Source: Akkermansiaceae bacterium (lineage in GTDB: Bacteria; Verrucomicrobiota; Verrucomicrobiia; Verrucomicrobiales; Akkermansiaceae). Taken from it: DNA of 6,062 nucleotides. Within the stretch, counting starts at the first letter, position 1; every line of letters starts with the position of its first letter. Below the pieces are notes generated by a model, which was not told the DNA's origin, did not search any database, and worked only from the letters and a program-made list of their open reading frames with translations. Where the stretch lies: assembly GCA_018676385.1 (NCBI GenBank), contig JABHEX010000251.1, positions 1-6,062 of the forward strand. The letters run 5' to 3'. A program made the translations under genes and the position numbers. This document shows, one piece after another, positions 1 to 5,280 of this stretch.

Positions 1-378
1 CGCTGCCTTGCCGCTATATCGTAGCTCATAAAATTCAACATCGGTCAGCACTTCAGATCGGCGCCATAGCTTTGCATAGATAAACACCGTAAGCATACCG
101 GTTAGGATAAATGCCCACCACATCCAGTTCGCCCACACACCATTCTCACGGACAAGGTTGGTGACGAAGTTAGGGGTGTCGGTGGAGAAGGTCGTAGCGA
201 CCATGGAAAATCCTAGAAGCCACCACGGCATGTGACGGCCTGACAAGAAAAATTCACCGGACGATTTTCCTGACTGCCGGGAAACAGCAAAGCCAATGCC
301 GAGAGCAACGACGAAGAATGTAATAAGGATGGCCCAATCAATGTTGGCCAGCTTCATGGCTGCAAGTGTCTGTTGCAT
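1..378 (-). CDS. Sodium:solute symporter (SSF) family, N-terminal part, cut by left edge
   Basis: An open frame of 126 codons runs from an ATG at 378 to the left edge without a stop. It is predicted to be an inner-membrane Na+-coupled importer; the substrate cannot be told from this fragment. Family members are usually 500-600 residues, so about a fifth is present. Three hydrophobic helices are visible at residues 13-32, 51-72 and 83-103. The segment FFLSGRHMPWWLLGFSMVAT (43-62), followed by TFSTDTPN and later LWRRSEVLTDVEFYELRYSG, is the typical N-terminal pattern of this family, with the [LS]-SGR-x-MPWW stretch between helices 1 and 2. An alternative ATG at 357 is in frame (residue 8) and equally plausible; neither has a Shine-Dalgarno sequence. 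It lies 78 bp downstream of hemG on the same strand and may be cotranscribed, but no functional link to haem synthesis is evident. The family call is firm; the exact start is not. Confidence 0.9.
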   Translation of the reverse strand, partial: MQQTLAAMKLANIDWAILITFFVVALGIGFAVSRQSGKSSGEFFLSGRHMPWWLLGFSMVATTFSTDTPNFVTNLVRENGVWANWMWWAFILTGMLTVFIYAKLWRRSEVLTDVEFYELRYSGKAA

Positions 379-413
379 AGGTATATGTTGAATGTTGTGT
401 GTGTGACCATTGA

Positions 414-442
414 AAGCTAGGGGGGCGATACTTTTGTGACAA
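414..442 (-). promoter_or_regulatory. Weak candidate promoter for the symporter gene
   Basis: On the minus strand, TTGTCA (437-442; 5 of 6 to the sigma-70 -35 consensus) is followed after 17 bp by TAGCTT (414-419; only 3 of 6). The spacer contains a run of six C residues. If active, it would start a leader of about 30 nt. The poor -10 box makes this weak, and read-through from hemG is an equally good explanation for expression of the symporter gene. Confidence 0.2.
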
Positions 443-456
443 TGTAAAATTTGGCG

Positions 457-1854
457 CTAGAAACCTTGCTGTTCGTTGGTGGACAGCCGGGTGCCTAGCT
501 CTAGCCCATTGACGATGCAATCGCCCACGGAAATACCACCCCGATAGTTACCGGCGAAGTGCAGACCGGGATTGTTGTTCTCCACTTCATCCATAGCATC
601 GAGTGTATTTTGGTAGTCCAGTCCATACTGAGGAATTGCCCTCGGCCATGATATTTTGTGACGGAAAGTTGGCTTACCGCTGACGCCAAGCAAACGGTCA
701 AGTTCGGCGAGAACAATTTCATCGGAATTCTCTGAATACTCTGGATGAATTGTGCCACCCATCATACAGGTTAGTGTAACGTGTCCTTCTGGCGCGCGAC
801 CATCGAACATGCTCGACGAAAACAGAACACCCAACAATCGGCTATTTTCGGATTGCTTGATGAGCATGCCAAACCCATCCAGTGGGTGCGTGATGTCTTC
901 TTTTTTGAAGCCTAGCACGAGGCTCGTTACAGGTGGAGAGTCCAGAGACATCACCGGCGTGAGACCATTAAAAACAGAGTTGGGCAGGGGAAGGTCTCTG
1001 AGTTTGTGATGTGGTGCAGTGATTACGAGGTTTTTGCATGTTGTTTCTTGCTGGCCGCTGATATCATTCCAGCAAACAGACCAACCAGCATTTGTTTTTT
1101 TTATCTTTGTGATAGCGCATTGCGTCTTAACGGAATTGTGTGGTAGGTGGTCGTGAATTGCTTTTGGTATAGCGTGCATACCTGAGCGAAATGATAGCAT
1201 CTTACCCTTGGCGAGCTGATCTGAGTTACCGCCTGCGCCTAATTTTAATGCTATGGCTCCGAGGATACATGATCGGTAGCGGTCCTCAAGGCTCCACAGA
1301 CGGGGGAAGGCGTGGCGAACTGAGAGTTTTTCAGGATCACCTGCGTAGATGCCACTGACAAATGGTCCAGCAGCGCTGGTGAGCATATCAGCTCCGAGTC
1401 GCCGTCTTACGAAATCAGCAAAACTTTCTTCGTTATGGCCATTTTTATGTTCTGCATATCTACCGATGAATGGTTCCATCGCAAATCGTAATTTACCACC
1501 CAGTGAAAATAGGGGAGTCTTAATCATTGTTAGGGGAGAGCTGGGCATCGCATGTAGTTGCCCTTGGTGAACGATGTAGCGTTTTTTTGCTTTGTTGTTT
1601 GCTCGCTGTGATTCCTGAGCATCAAGACCGACCTCAGTCAGTAGAGTAGCTACTTGCTTATCTTTGATAAGAATGCTGTTGGGCCCATGCTCTGCGAGAT
1701 AGCCATCAGCCCTGTATGATTGAATAGAACCGCCAACCTGATCAGACGATTCTAATAAAAGCACGGCATGGTCGTGCGAGTGTGCTGCATGGGCTATGGA
1801 AAGCCCGGAAATGCCAGCACCCAGAACGATCGTATCTGCATATTTTTGCACCAT
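457..1854 (-). CDS. hemG: Protoporphyrinogen oxidase, oxygen-dependent FAD type (HemG/HemY)
   Basis: The predicted enzyme oxidises protoporphyrinogen IX to protoporphyrin IX with O2, the step before iron insertion in haem synthesis. It is FAD-bound and usually associated with the inner membrane. This is the FAD amine-oxidase-fold enzyme, called HemY in Bacillus and HemG in many annotations. It is unrelated to the flavodoxin-like E. coli HemG. The N-terminus has the dinucleotide-binding motif LGAGISGLS (GxGxxG at residues 12-17), with the ribose-binding Glu at 35 and GG at 41-42. The family block AAGPFVSGIYAGDPEKLSVR lies at 161-180, and the C-terminal FAD block LHFAGNYRGGISVGDC at 431-446. 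The length of 465 aa is normal. An ATG at 1905 in the same frame would add 17 residues (MGCRNRSS...) before the Rossmann strand. I chose 1854 because family members begin just before the FAD motif. There is no Shine-Dalgarno at either start. A coproporphyrinogen oxidase activity (CgoX) cannot be ruled out by eye but is less likely in a diderm. Confidence 0.95.
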   Translation of the reverse strand: MVQKYADTIVLGAGISGLSIAHAAHSHDHAVLLLESSDQVGGSIQSYRADGYLAEHGPNSILIKDKQVATLLTEVGLDAQESQRANNKAKKRYIVHQGQLHAMPSSPLTMIKTPLFSLGGKLRFAMEPFIGRYAEHKNGHNEESFADFVRRRLGADMLTSAAGPFVSGIYAGDPEKLSVRHAFPRLWSLEDRYRSCILGAIALKLGAGGNSDQLAKGKMLSFRSGMHAIPKAIHDHLPHNSVKTQCAITKIKKTNAGWSVCWNDISGQQETTCKNLVITAPHHKLRDLPLPNSVFNGLTPVMSLDSPPVTSLVLGFKKEDITHPLDGFGMLIKQSENSRLLGVLFSSSMFDGRAPEGHVTLTCMMGGTIHPEYSENSDEIVLAELDRLLGVSGKPTFRHKISWPRAIPQYGLDYQNTLDAMDEVENNNPGLHFAGNYRGGISVGDCIVNGLELGTRLSTNEQQGF

Positions 1855-1877
1855 GGGAAATAAGTATTTAGTGGTTG

Positions 1878-1903
1878 GGGTTGACGATCTATTTCTGCAA
1901 CCC
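1878..1903. repeat. 6-bp inverted repeat in the hemG leader
   Basis: GGGTTG (1878-1883) and CAACCC (1898-1903) are perfect inverted arms separated by 14 bases, just upstream of the chosen hemG start at 1854. On a minus-strand transcript they could form a weak hairpin about 24 nt before the start codon. No T-run follows it in either direction, so it is not an intrinsic terminator. Short arms with a long loop can occur by chance. Confidence 0.3.
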
Positions 1904-1905
1904 AT

Positions 1906-1931
1906 AAAAAATTAAATTAAATTAAATTTTT
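1906..1931. repeat. A/T-only tract with tandem AAATT units
   Basis: These 26 bases contain no G or C and consist of 5-bp AAATT-type units in tandem, flanked by a run of six A on the left and five T on the right. The outer arms are self-complementary. It sits between the stop codon of the small upstream gene (1938) and the hemG start (1854). It could be an AT-rich promoter element, a weak A/T-only hairpin terminator for the upstream gene, or a slippage-prone microsatellite. The sequence alone does not choose between these. Confidence 0.55.
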
Positions 1932-1937
1932 GGAGCA

Positions 1938-2192
1938 TTAGTGGTTGTCTTTATTGACCCTGGCATACTTGGCTATACAGGTGCCGTCTTGTTGTGGCTC
2001 GAATGCTATCAGTTGGTAGTGAATTGATTTAGGTGAGTGTTCAGCGGATGATTCTATCAGAGATTGGGATTCACCACTGCCAGTGATTCTTTTGCCGTCG
2101 ATGACTAAAATTAAACATTCGAGTTCTGATATTGGATTGGTCAAGCATTTCCCATCAGCAGAGATCATTGTTTTTGAGGACGATGGTTTCAT
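1938..2192 (-). CDS. Small uncharacterised protein, 84 aa, upstream of hemG
   Basis: I do not recognise this protein. It has 84 residues with no membrane segment, signal peptide or metal-binding motif. Two cysteines near each other (16 and 26) and one at 73 are visible. The middle (LECLILVIDGKRITGSGESQ, 24-43) looks like a beta hairpin, and the C-terminal half (HYQLIAFEPQQDGTCIAKYA) also looks strand-rich, suggesting a small beta or alpha-beta domain. The ATG at 2192 is the first start after an in-frame stop at 2220-2222; an internal ATG at residue 9 is the alternative. Support for its being real: it fills the gap with no competing frame, has protein-like composition, is preceded by a good candidate promoter, and lies 83 bp upstream of hemG on the same strand. 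No function is proposed. Confidence 0.65.
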   Translation of the reverse strand: MKPSSSKTMISADGKCLTNPISELECLILVIDGKRITGSGESQSLIESSAEHSPKSIHYQLIAFEPQQDGTCIAKYARVNKDNH

Positions 2193-2218
2193 TAAGAAAT
2201 CGGTTGAATTACTTGTTA

Positions 2219-2246
2219 ATTATGATCACTTACAGATGTAAGACAA
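2219..2246 (-). promoter_or_regulatory. Candidate sigma-70-like promoter for the small gene-hemG cluster
   Basis: On the minus strand, TTGTCT (2241-2246; 4 of 6 to the -35 consensus) is followed after 16 bp by CATAAT (2219-2224; 5 of 6 to the -10 consensus). Transcription would start near 2212, leaving about 20 nt of leader before the ATG at 2192. The spacer holds a palindrome (2229-2242), listed separately. This is consensus matching by eye only. Confidence 0.45.
2229..2242. promoter_or_regulatory. Palindrome CTTACAGATGTAAG, possible operator
   Basis: Perfect 6-bp arms CTTACA and TGTAAG surround a 2-bp centre. The palindrome falls almost exactly in the spacer between the -35 and -10 boxes of the minus-strand candidate promoter and ends 13 bp before the start codon of the divergent glutaredoxin-like gene. 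A regulator bound here could affect both genes. No named operator consensus is recognised, and a 12-base palindrome of this kind could still be chance. Confidence 0.4.
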
Positions 2247-2255
2247 CTATACACT

Positions 2256-2567
2256 ATGAGTAACGACAATCTTGAAATTATTTGCTATCTTAAAACTTAC
2301 TGCGGTTGGAGTGAGGGAGTTCGTGCTATCATGCGCAAATACGATCTAAAATTCACAGAGAAAGACATTATTGCTAATCCTGCTTTCAGGTGGGAAATGG
2401 AGCAAAGGAGTGGCCAGCAACTGAGTCCCTGCGTGCTAGTCAATGGGCAAATGCTTGCCGATGTATCTGGTGATGAGGTTGAGCTACACCTTGCTGAAAA
2501 TGGGTTGATCACAAAGATAGATGAAGCTGCGGATGCTCCCACGGATAGTAGTTGTCCGGGGCACTAA
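2256..2567 (+). CDS. Glutaredoxin-like protein with CxxS active site
   Basis: This 103-aa cytoplasmic protein has a thioredoxin/glutaredoxin fold, predicted to act in glutathione-type or other thiol-disulfide exchange, or in Fe-S handling. The order of elements fits: beta strand LEIICYL (6-12), active site TYCGWS (14-19; CxxS, one thiol), helix to residue 29, strand LKFTEKDI (31-38), then QLSPCVLVNG (55-64), where P58 is the presumed cis-proline, then ADVSGDEVE (68-76), where glutaredoxins carry a G-[GS]-x-[DE] type glutathione-binding segment. It differs from classical CPYC and CGFS forms: the motif is CGWS, and a cysteine (C59) directly follows the cis-proline position. The tail from 88 (DEAADAPTDSSCPGH) is acidic with a further Cys at 100. 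The ATG at 2256 has no Shine-Dalgarno. It is divergent from the hemG cluster and converges with the M32 gene 4 bp away. Fold is confident; biochemical role is not. Confidence 0.85.
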   Translation: MSNDNLEIICYLKTYCGWSEGVRAIMRKYDLKFTEKDIIANPAFRWEMEQRSGQQLSPCVLVNGQMLADVSGDEVELHLAENGLITKIDEAADAPTDSSCPGH

Positions 2568-2571
2568 TTGA

Positions 2572-4041
2572 TCAAACAAACCTCTCATTCAAGTGATCGA
2601 TGTGGTATTGCGGGTTGGTTTTTTCGCCCGTGGCTTCTAGCATTAATTCTTGTGGTAACAAGACGCTACCCTTGGAGTGAATTTTTTCGCGCATCCACTC
2701 TAACATGGGTAAATAGTCAGCTCGTTCGAAGGCACTAGAAATATGTGTTTCCTTCATCGCGCAGTCGTACAACTGGGCGGCGTTAAAATTGCCCAGCGTG
2801 TATGTGGCAAAGTATCCAAGCCCGCCCATTGACCAGTGAATATCTTGTAAGCAGCCGTTGGCATCATTTGGCGGCGTAGTGCCGAAAAGGCTCTCGAACT
2901 TCTGATTCCAAATGTCTGGTATCTCTGCGACTTGAATTTCTTGGTTCATCATCGCCCGTTCAATTTCAAATCTCAATAGAATATGCAGGTCATAGGTTGC
3001 CTCATCAGCTTCGACACGAATAAAAGATTTTTCTGCTCGATTGACTGCACCTAAAAAGGTTTCGAGGTCGATTTCTGCTAGATGCGGGAACAGTTCTTGG
3101 GCACGTGGTAGCCACTTCGTCCAGAATGGTCGAGATCTACCGATATGGTTTTCCCAGAGCCGTGATTGAGATTCGTGAATACCAAGAGATACTGCATTCC
3201 CAGAGGGTAATCCGTGGTGCGTCTCTGGTAGTCCTTGCTCGTAGAGACCATGACCAGCCTCATGCAGAACACCGAAAACAGAAGATGTGAAATCGTTCAC
3301 CAAGTAGCGGGTGGTTAGACGTGTATCACAGGGGCCCAATCCGACACAGAAAGGATGTGTCGTTGTGTCAATTCGTCCTTTATTAAATTTAAATCCAATA
3401 TCCTCTGCGATTTCTTGATTGAAGAGCTGTTGTTTTACGATTGGATATTCACCTTCAAGAATATCTGACGAGATGGATGCTGACTTATCAACAGCGGCTT
3501 GAGCGGTGGTTGCTAGTTGGCTGGTAACAGAATCAAAAATATTAGCTACCTCTTTTGTTTTTGTTCCTCGTTCGTAACCCTCTAACATTGCATCATAAGG
3601 TTCATCTTCATATCCCCATAGATCTGCTTTCGTGCGGGCGATATCAAGCAGGCGTTCGAGGTGAGGAGCAAACATTGAGAAATCTGATTCTTGCCGTGCT
3701 TCTGCCCAGGCGGCTTTAGCGAATGTTGCAGATTCAGATGCTTTTTTTACCAGGTCCTGGGGGAGTCTAGATGATCGGTCGAATTGGTTTCTTGTTTCTC
3801 GAACGTTGGCTGATTGGGTATCGTCTAACGACTCATTTTCTGCATTTTCGAGTGCTTTGCGAAAATCATCGCAGGTGCCTAGGTTGTGACTATTTCCAGC
3901 CAGCCATGCGATCTGTTTTGCCCGATATGCCAAACCCTCTGTTGGCATGTAGGTTTCTTGATCCCAACTCAAAATACTAGCAGTATCATTCACTAGGGTA
4001 ATTTCACGCACCTTATCACAAAGTCGCTCATATGATGTCAT
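2572..4041 (-). CDS. Metallocarboxypeptidase, peptidase family M32 (carboxypeptidase Taq type)
   Basis: This is a zinc- or cobalt-dependent cytoplasmic carboxypeptidase that removes C-terminal residues from peptides, with broad specificity in known members. Its 489 residues match the usual size of about 500. All family signatures are visible in order: DTRLT (DxRxT, 239-243), HEAGH (HExxH, 260-264, with H260 and H264 as metal ligands and E261 catalytic), HESQ (289-292, with E290 as third ligand), IRVEADE (341-347), and GCLQDIHW (396-403) followed by YTLGN (414-418). Nothing essential is missing, so it should be active. The N-terminal part (1-230) is helical, as expected. The ATG at 4041 gives the normal family N-terminus (LCDKVREITLVNDTASILSWDQETYMP); no Shine-Dalgarno is present. 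It stands alone, with a divergent HNH gene upstream and a convergent glutaredoxin-like gene 4 bp from its stop, and has its own candidate promoter. Confidence 0.97.
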   Translation of the reverse strand: MTSYERLCDKVREITLVNDTASILSWDQETYMPTEGLAYRAKQIAWLAGNSHNLGTCDDFRKALENAENESLDDTQSANVRETRNQFDRSSRLPQDLVKKASESATFAKAAWAEARQESDFSMFAPHLERLLDIARTKADLWGYEDEPYDAMLEGYERGTKTKEVANIFDSVTSQLATTAQAAVDKSASISSDILEGEYPIVKQQLFNQEIAEDIGFKFNKGRIDTTTHPFCVGLGPCDTRLTTRYLVNDFTSSVFGVLHEAGHGLYEQGLPETHHGLPSGNAVSLGIHESQSRLWENHIGRSRPFWTKWLPRAQELFPHLAEIDLETFLGAVNRAEKSFIRVEADEATYDLHILLRFEIERAMMNQEIQVAEIPDIWNQKFESLFGTTPPNDANGCLQDIHWSMGGLGYFATYTLGNFNAAQLYDCAMKETHISSAFERADYLPMLEWMREKIHSKGSVLLPQELMLEATGEKTNPQYHIDHLNERFV

Positions 4042-4135
4042 GACGCTGGTATAACAACTCGGTCGTGCCGTGCGAGATGAAAATGAGATGATTAGTATTA
4101 GGTGAAGGGCTATGCGAGTAGAGGTTGTAATTTTC

Positions 4136-4156
4136 CAGCTTGAATATCAATAGCTG
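4136..4156. repeat. Imperfect inverted repeat in the M32-HNH divergent region
   Basis: CAGCT (4136-4140) and AGCTG (4152-4156) are perfect arms, and inner TGA/TCA can extend the pairing around an ATA centre if two bases on the right arm bulge. It lies directly downstream of the -10 box of the minus-strand candidate promoter and spans its expected start point (about 4152). It could be an operator or a hairpin at the 5' end of the M32 leader. Evidence is structural only. Confidence 0.3.
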
Positions 4157-4158
4157 CC

Positions 4159-4187
4159 ATGATAATCGAAGGTAATTGTATTTTCAA
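4159..4187 (-). promoter_or_regulatory. Candidate promoter for the M32 carboxypeptidase gene
   Basis: On the minus strand, TTGAAA (4182-4187; 5 of 6) is followed after exactly 17 bp by TATCAT (4159-4164; 5 of 6). This is the best match to the sigma-70 consensus seen in the window. The start would be near 4152, giving a leader of about 110 nt before the ATG at 4041. Its -35 box lies within the spacer of the opposing candidate promoter for the HNH gene. Confidence 0.5.
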
Positions 4188-4204
4188 TATTTCACATATT
4201 ATAG
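4176..4204 (+). promoter_or_regulatory. Weak candidate promoter for the HNH gene
   Basis: TTGTAT (4176-4181) is followed after 17 bp by TTATAG (4199-4204). Each box is a partial match. Transcription would begin near 4211, leaving only about 6 nt before the ATG at 4217, so the mRNA would be almost leaderless. A competing candidate upstream is TTGAAT (4140-4145) with GATAAT (4161-4166), but its spacer is only 15 bp. Confidence 0.3.
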
Positions 4205-4216
4205 ACCACATTAACC

Positions 4217-4786
4217 ATGCTGAACCTCAACGTTTTAGTGCTTAATAAACTCTGGCAACCCATCCAAACATGTTCTGTTAGGCGTGCGGTAAAGCTGCTT
4301 TGTCTTGGGCATGCTCAGGTAGTAGAACCTGAAGGAGAAATGAAATATCAGACGCATGATTTTGGTTCGTGGCTTGAATCATCGGCCAAGGGGCTTGCTG
4401 ATGAGGCGATTCGCTCGGTCAGCTTCGCAATGCGCATCCCCAAAGTCATTGTATTGGCTGTGTATGATCGCCTGCCATCTAAGGAAGTGAAGTTCACTCG
4501 GCACAATGTATTTTTACGTGACCATCATATTTGTCAGTACTGCGAACGTGAGTTTGCTGAAAAGGATTTGAATTTGGATCATGTCATACCCCGTGACAAA
4601 GGGGGAGAAACCCGTTGGGATAATATTGTTACTTCCTGTTTTAGCTGTAATAATCTCAAGGCAAACAAGCTTCCACACGAGGCGAATATGTATCCTGCCA
4701 ACAAACCAACGGCTCCACGGTGGAGGCCGCTATTTGGTTTCCGACGGAAGGGCAGTTTGGATCAATCGTGGGAATCTTTTCTGTGA
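4217..4786 (+). CDS. HNH endonuclease family protein
   Basis: This 189-aa predicted metal-dependent nuclease has an HNH (McrA-like) domain at about residues 95-155. Visible elements are a zinc-knuckle pair C106-x-x-C109 (ICQYC) and C141-x-x-C144 (CFSC), the catalytic LDHVIPRDKGG with D121-H122, and WDNIVTSC with N136 followed by CNNLKANK. No key residue is missing. The N-terminal part (1-90: VLVLNKLWQPIQTCSVRRAV, later the FAMRIPKVIVL block) is conserved in this subfamily of stand-alone HNH proteins from several environmental phyla, and its role is unknown. The first in-frame ATG at 4217 gives the expected N-terminus (MLNLNVLVLN). No methyltransferase or restriction partner lies beside it, so it is not an evident restriction system; DNA repair or another DNA-processing role is possible. 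It converges with the membrane-protein gene 24 bp downstream. Family is firm, biological role unknown. Confidence 0.93.
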   Translation: MLNLNVLVLNKLWQPIQTCSVRRAVKLLCLGHAQVVEPEGEMKYQTHDFGSWLESSAKGLADEAIRSVSFAMRIPKVIVLAVYDRLPSKEVKFTRHNVFLRDHHICQYCEREFAEKDLNLDHVIPRDKGGETRWDNIVTSCFSCNNLKANKLPHEANMYPANKPTAPRWRPLFGFRRKGSLDQSWESFL

Positions 4787-4810
4787 TCCGAGGCGTGTTG
4801 CTTACTTCAA

Positions 4811-5182
4811 TTACATCGGCGGAGCCACATCGTTTCTGTCGCTTTCTACTGCTCGCCATGATATCAATATTTGCATCAAACAAATACCTCCCATCGCCAT
4901 GATGAGTTGTGTTTTGGGCATTACGAAACTAGTAAATCCCTCATATTGATAGATTCTGATTACAGCAGAGACCACGCCAAGTAACGCGATGATCAAGCCG
5001 CCGTAGAGGCCATGACGATAGTGTTGACGAGCAAATGCCGCACATATGATGAGTGCGCCACCAAAGAATACGGGCATAAGCATCTCGGCGGGTGTGCCAT
5101 CCACGTTCATGCGATCCCAGCCGAAGAAACCACTGAAACCCAAAATGATCAGACAGATACTGCTAATGACAGTGAGGAACAT
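4811..5182 (-). CDS. Small four-helix integral membrane protein, function unknown
   Basis: This 123-aa protein is predicted to sit in the inner membrane with four hydrophobic helices at about residues 2-20, 34-50, 58-76 and 90-108. The loop between helices 2 and 3 (ARQHYRHG) is basic, consistent with a cytoplasmic position, and the C-terminal tail (WRAVESDRNDVAPPM) is short and hydrophilic. No transport or enzymatic motif is seen. The pattern around helix 2 (PAEMLMPVFFGGALIICAAFAR) resembles small uncharacterised membrane proteins of Planctomycetota and Verrucomicrobiota; this is from memory of the pattern and not a firm family assignment. The ATG at 5182 has no Shine-Dalgarno. Plus-strand frames across 4656-4950 are weaker and overlap either this gene or the HNH gene. 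It is divergent from the AsmA-like gene, with which it may share regulation. Confidence 0.8.
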   Translation of the reverse strand: MFLTVISSICLIILGFSGFFGWDRMNVDGTPAEMLMPVFFGGALIICAAFARQHYRHGLYGGLIIALLGVVSAVIRIYQYEGFTSFVMPKTQLIMAMGGICLMQILISWRAVESDRNDVAPPM

Positions 5183-5187
5183 GGTTT

Positions 5188-5205
5188 TAATTACTCTGTA
5201 ATTAC
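5188..5205. repeat. Two direct TAATTAC repeats, 11-bp period
   Basis: TAATTAC occurs at 5188-5194 and again at 5199-5205, separated by four bases, so the copies are 11 bp apart, about one helical turn. The core TAATTA of each is itself palindromic. The pair lies just upstream of the membrane-protein start codon, inside the leader predicted from the minus-strand candidate promoter. It could bind a regulator or be chance in AT-rich DNA. Confidence 0.35.
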
Positions 5206-5227
5206 GGTGGGTTGCAAGACTCTAATA

Positions 5228-5256
5228 TTCATACTTCATTAACGATTGAGTGTCAC
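5228..5256 (-). promoter_or_regulatory. Candidate promoter for the small membrane-protein gene
   Basis: On the minus strand, GTGACA (5251-5256; 5 of 6) is followed after 17 bp by TATGAA (5228-5233; 4 of 6). A start near 5221 leaves a leader of about 39 nt that contains the TAATTAC repeats. Its -35 box shares base 5251 with the -35 box of the opposing promoter. Confidence 0.4.
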
Positions 5257-5273
5257 GGATGACTCGCTACAAT
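5246..5273 (+). promoter_or_regulatory. Candidate promoter for the AsmA-like gene, leaderless start
   Basis: TTGAGT (5246-5251; 4 of 6) is followed after 16 bp by TACAAT (5268-5273; 5 of 6). The predicted start point, about 7 bp after the -10 box, falls at about 5280-5281, on the ATG itself. This predicts a leaderless mRNA, in keeping with the missing Shine-Dalgarno. It abuts the opposing promoter for the membrane-protein gene. Confidence 0.45.
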
Positions 5274-5280
5274 ATAGTTT

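Noticed and set aside
396..405. (TG)5 dinucleotide run between hemG and the symporter gene, considered as a phase-variable repeat.
   Set aside because: Five units are too few for notable slippage, and the run lies in non-coding DNA without a clear promoter spacing role.
338..520. Minus-strand open frame of 60 codons covering the hemG-symporter gap.
   Set aside because: It overlaps the starts and ends of two well-supported genes, and its His/Thr-rich translation (from the TG-rich gap) has no protein-like pattern.
2248..2253. TATACA as a -10 box for the glutaredoxin-like gene.
   Set aside because: It ends only two bases before the ATG, so the transcript would begin inside the gene, and no acceptable -35 box lies 16-18 bp upstream.
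4711..4728. GC-rich hairpin (CTCCAC and GTGGAG arms) near the 3' end of the HNH gene, considered as a terminator.
   Set aside because: The arms are separated by one base, so the practical stem is only about four pairs. It is not followed by a T-run, and it lies inside coding sequence about 55 bases before the stop.
4581..4949. Plus-strand open frame of 122 codons overlapping the HNH gene and the opposite membrane-protein gene.
   Set aside because: Its translation shows no domain or sensible hydrophobic pattern, and it overlaps a clear HNH domain and a four-helix membrane protein on the other strand. It is a shadow frame.
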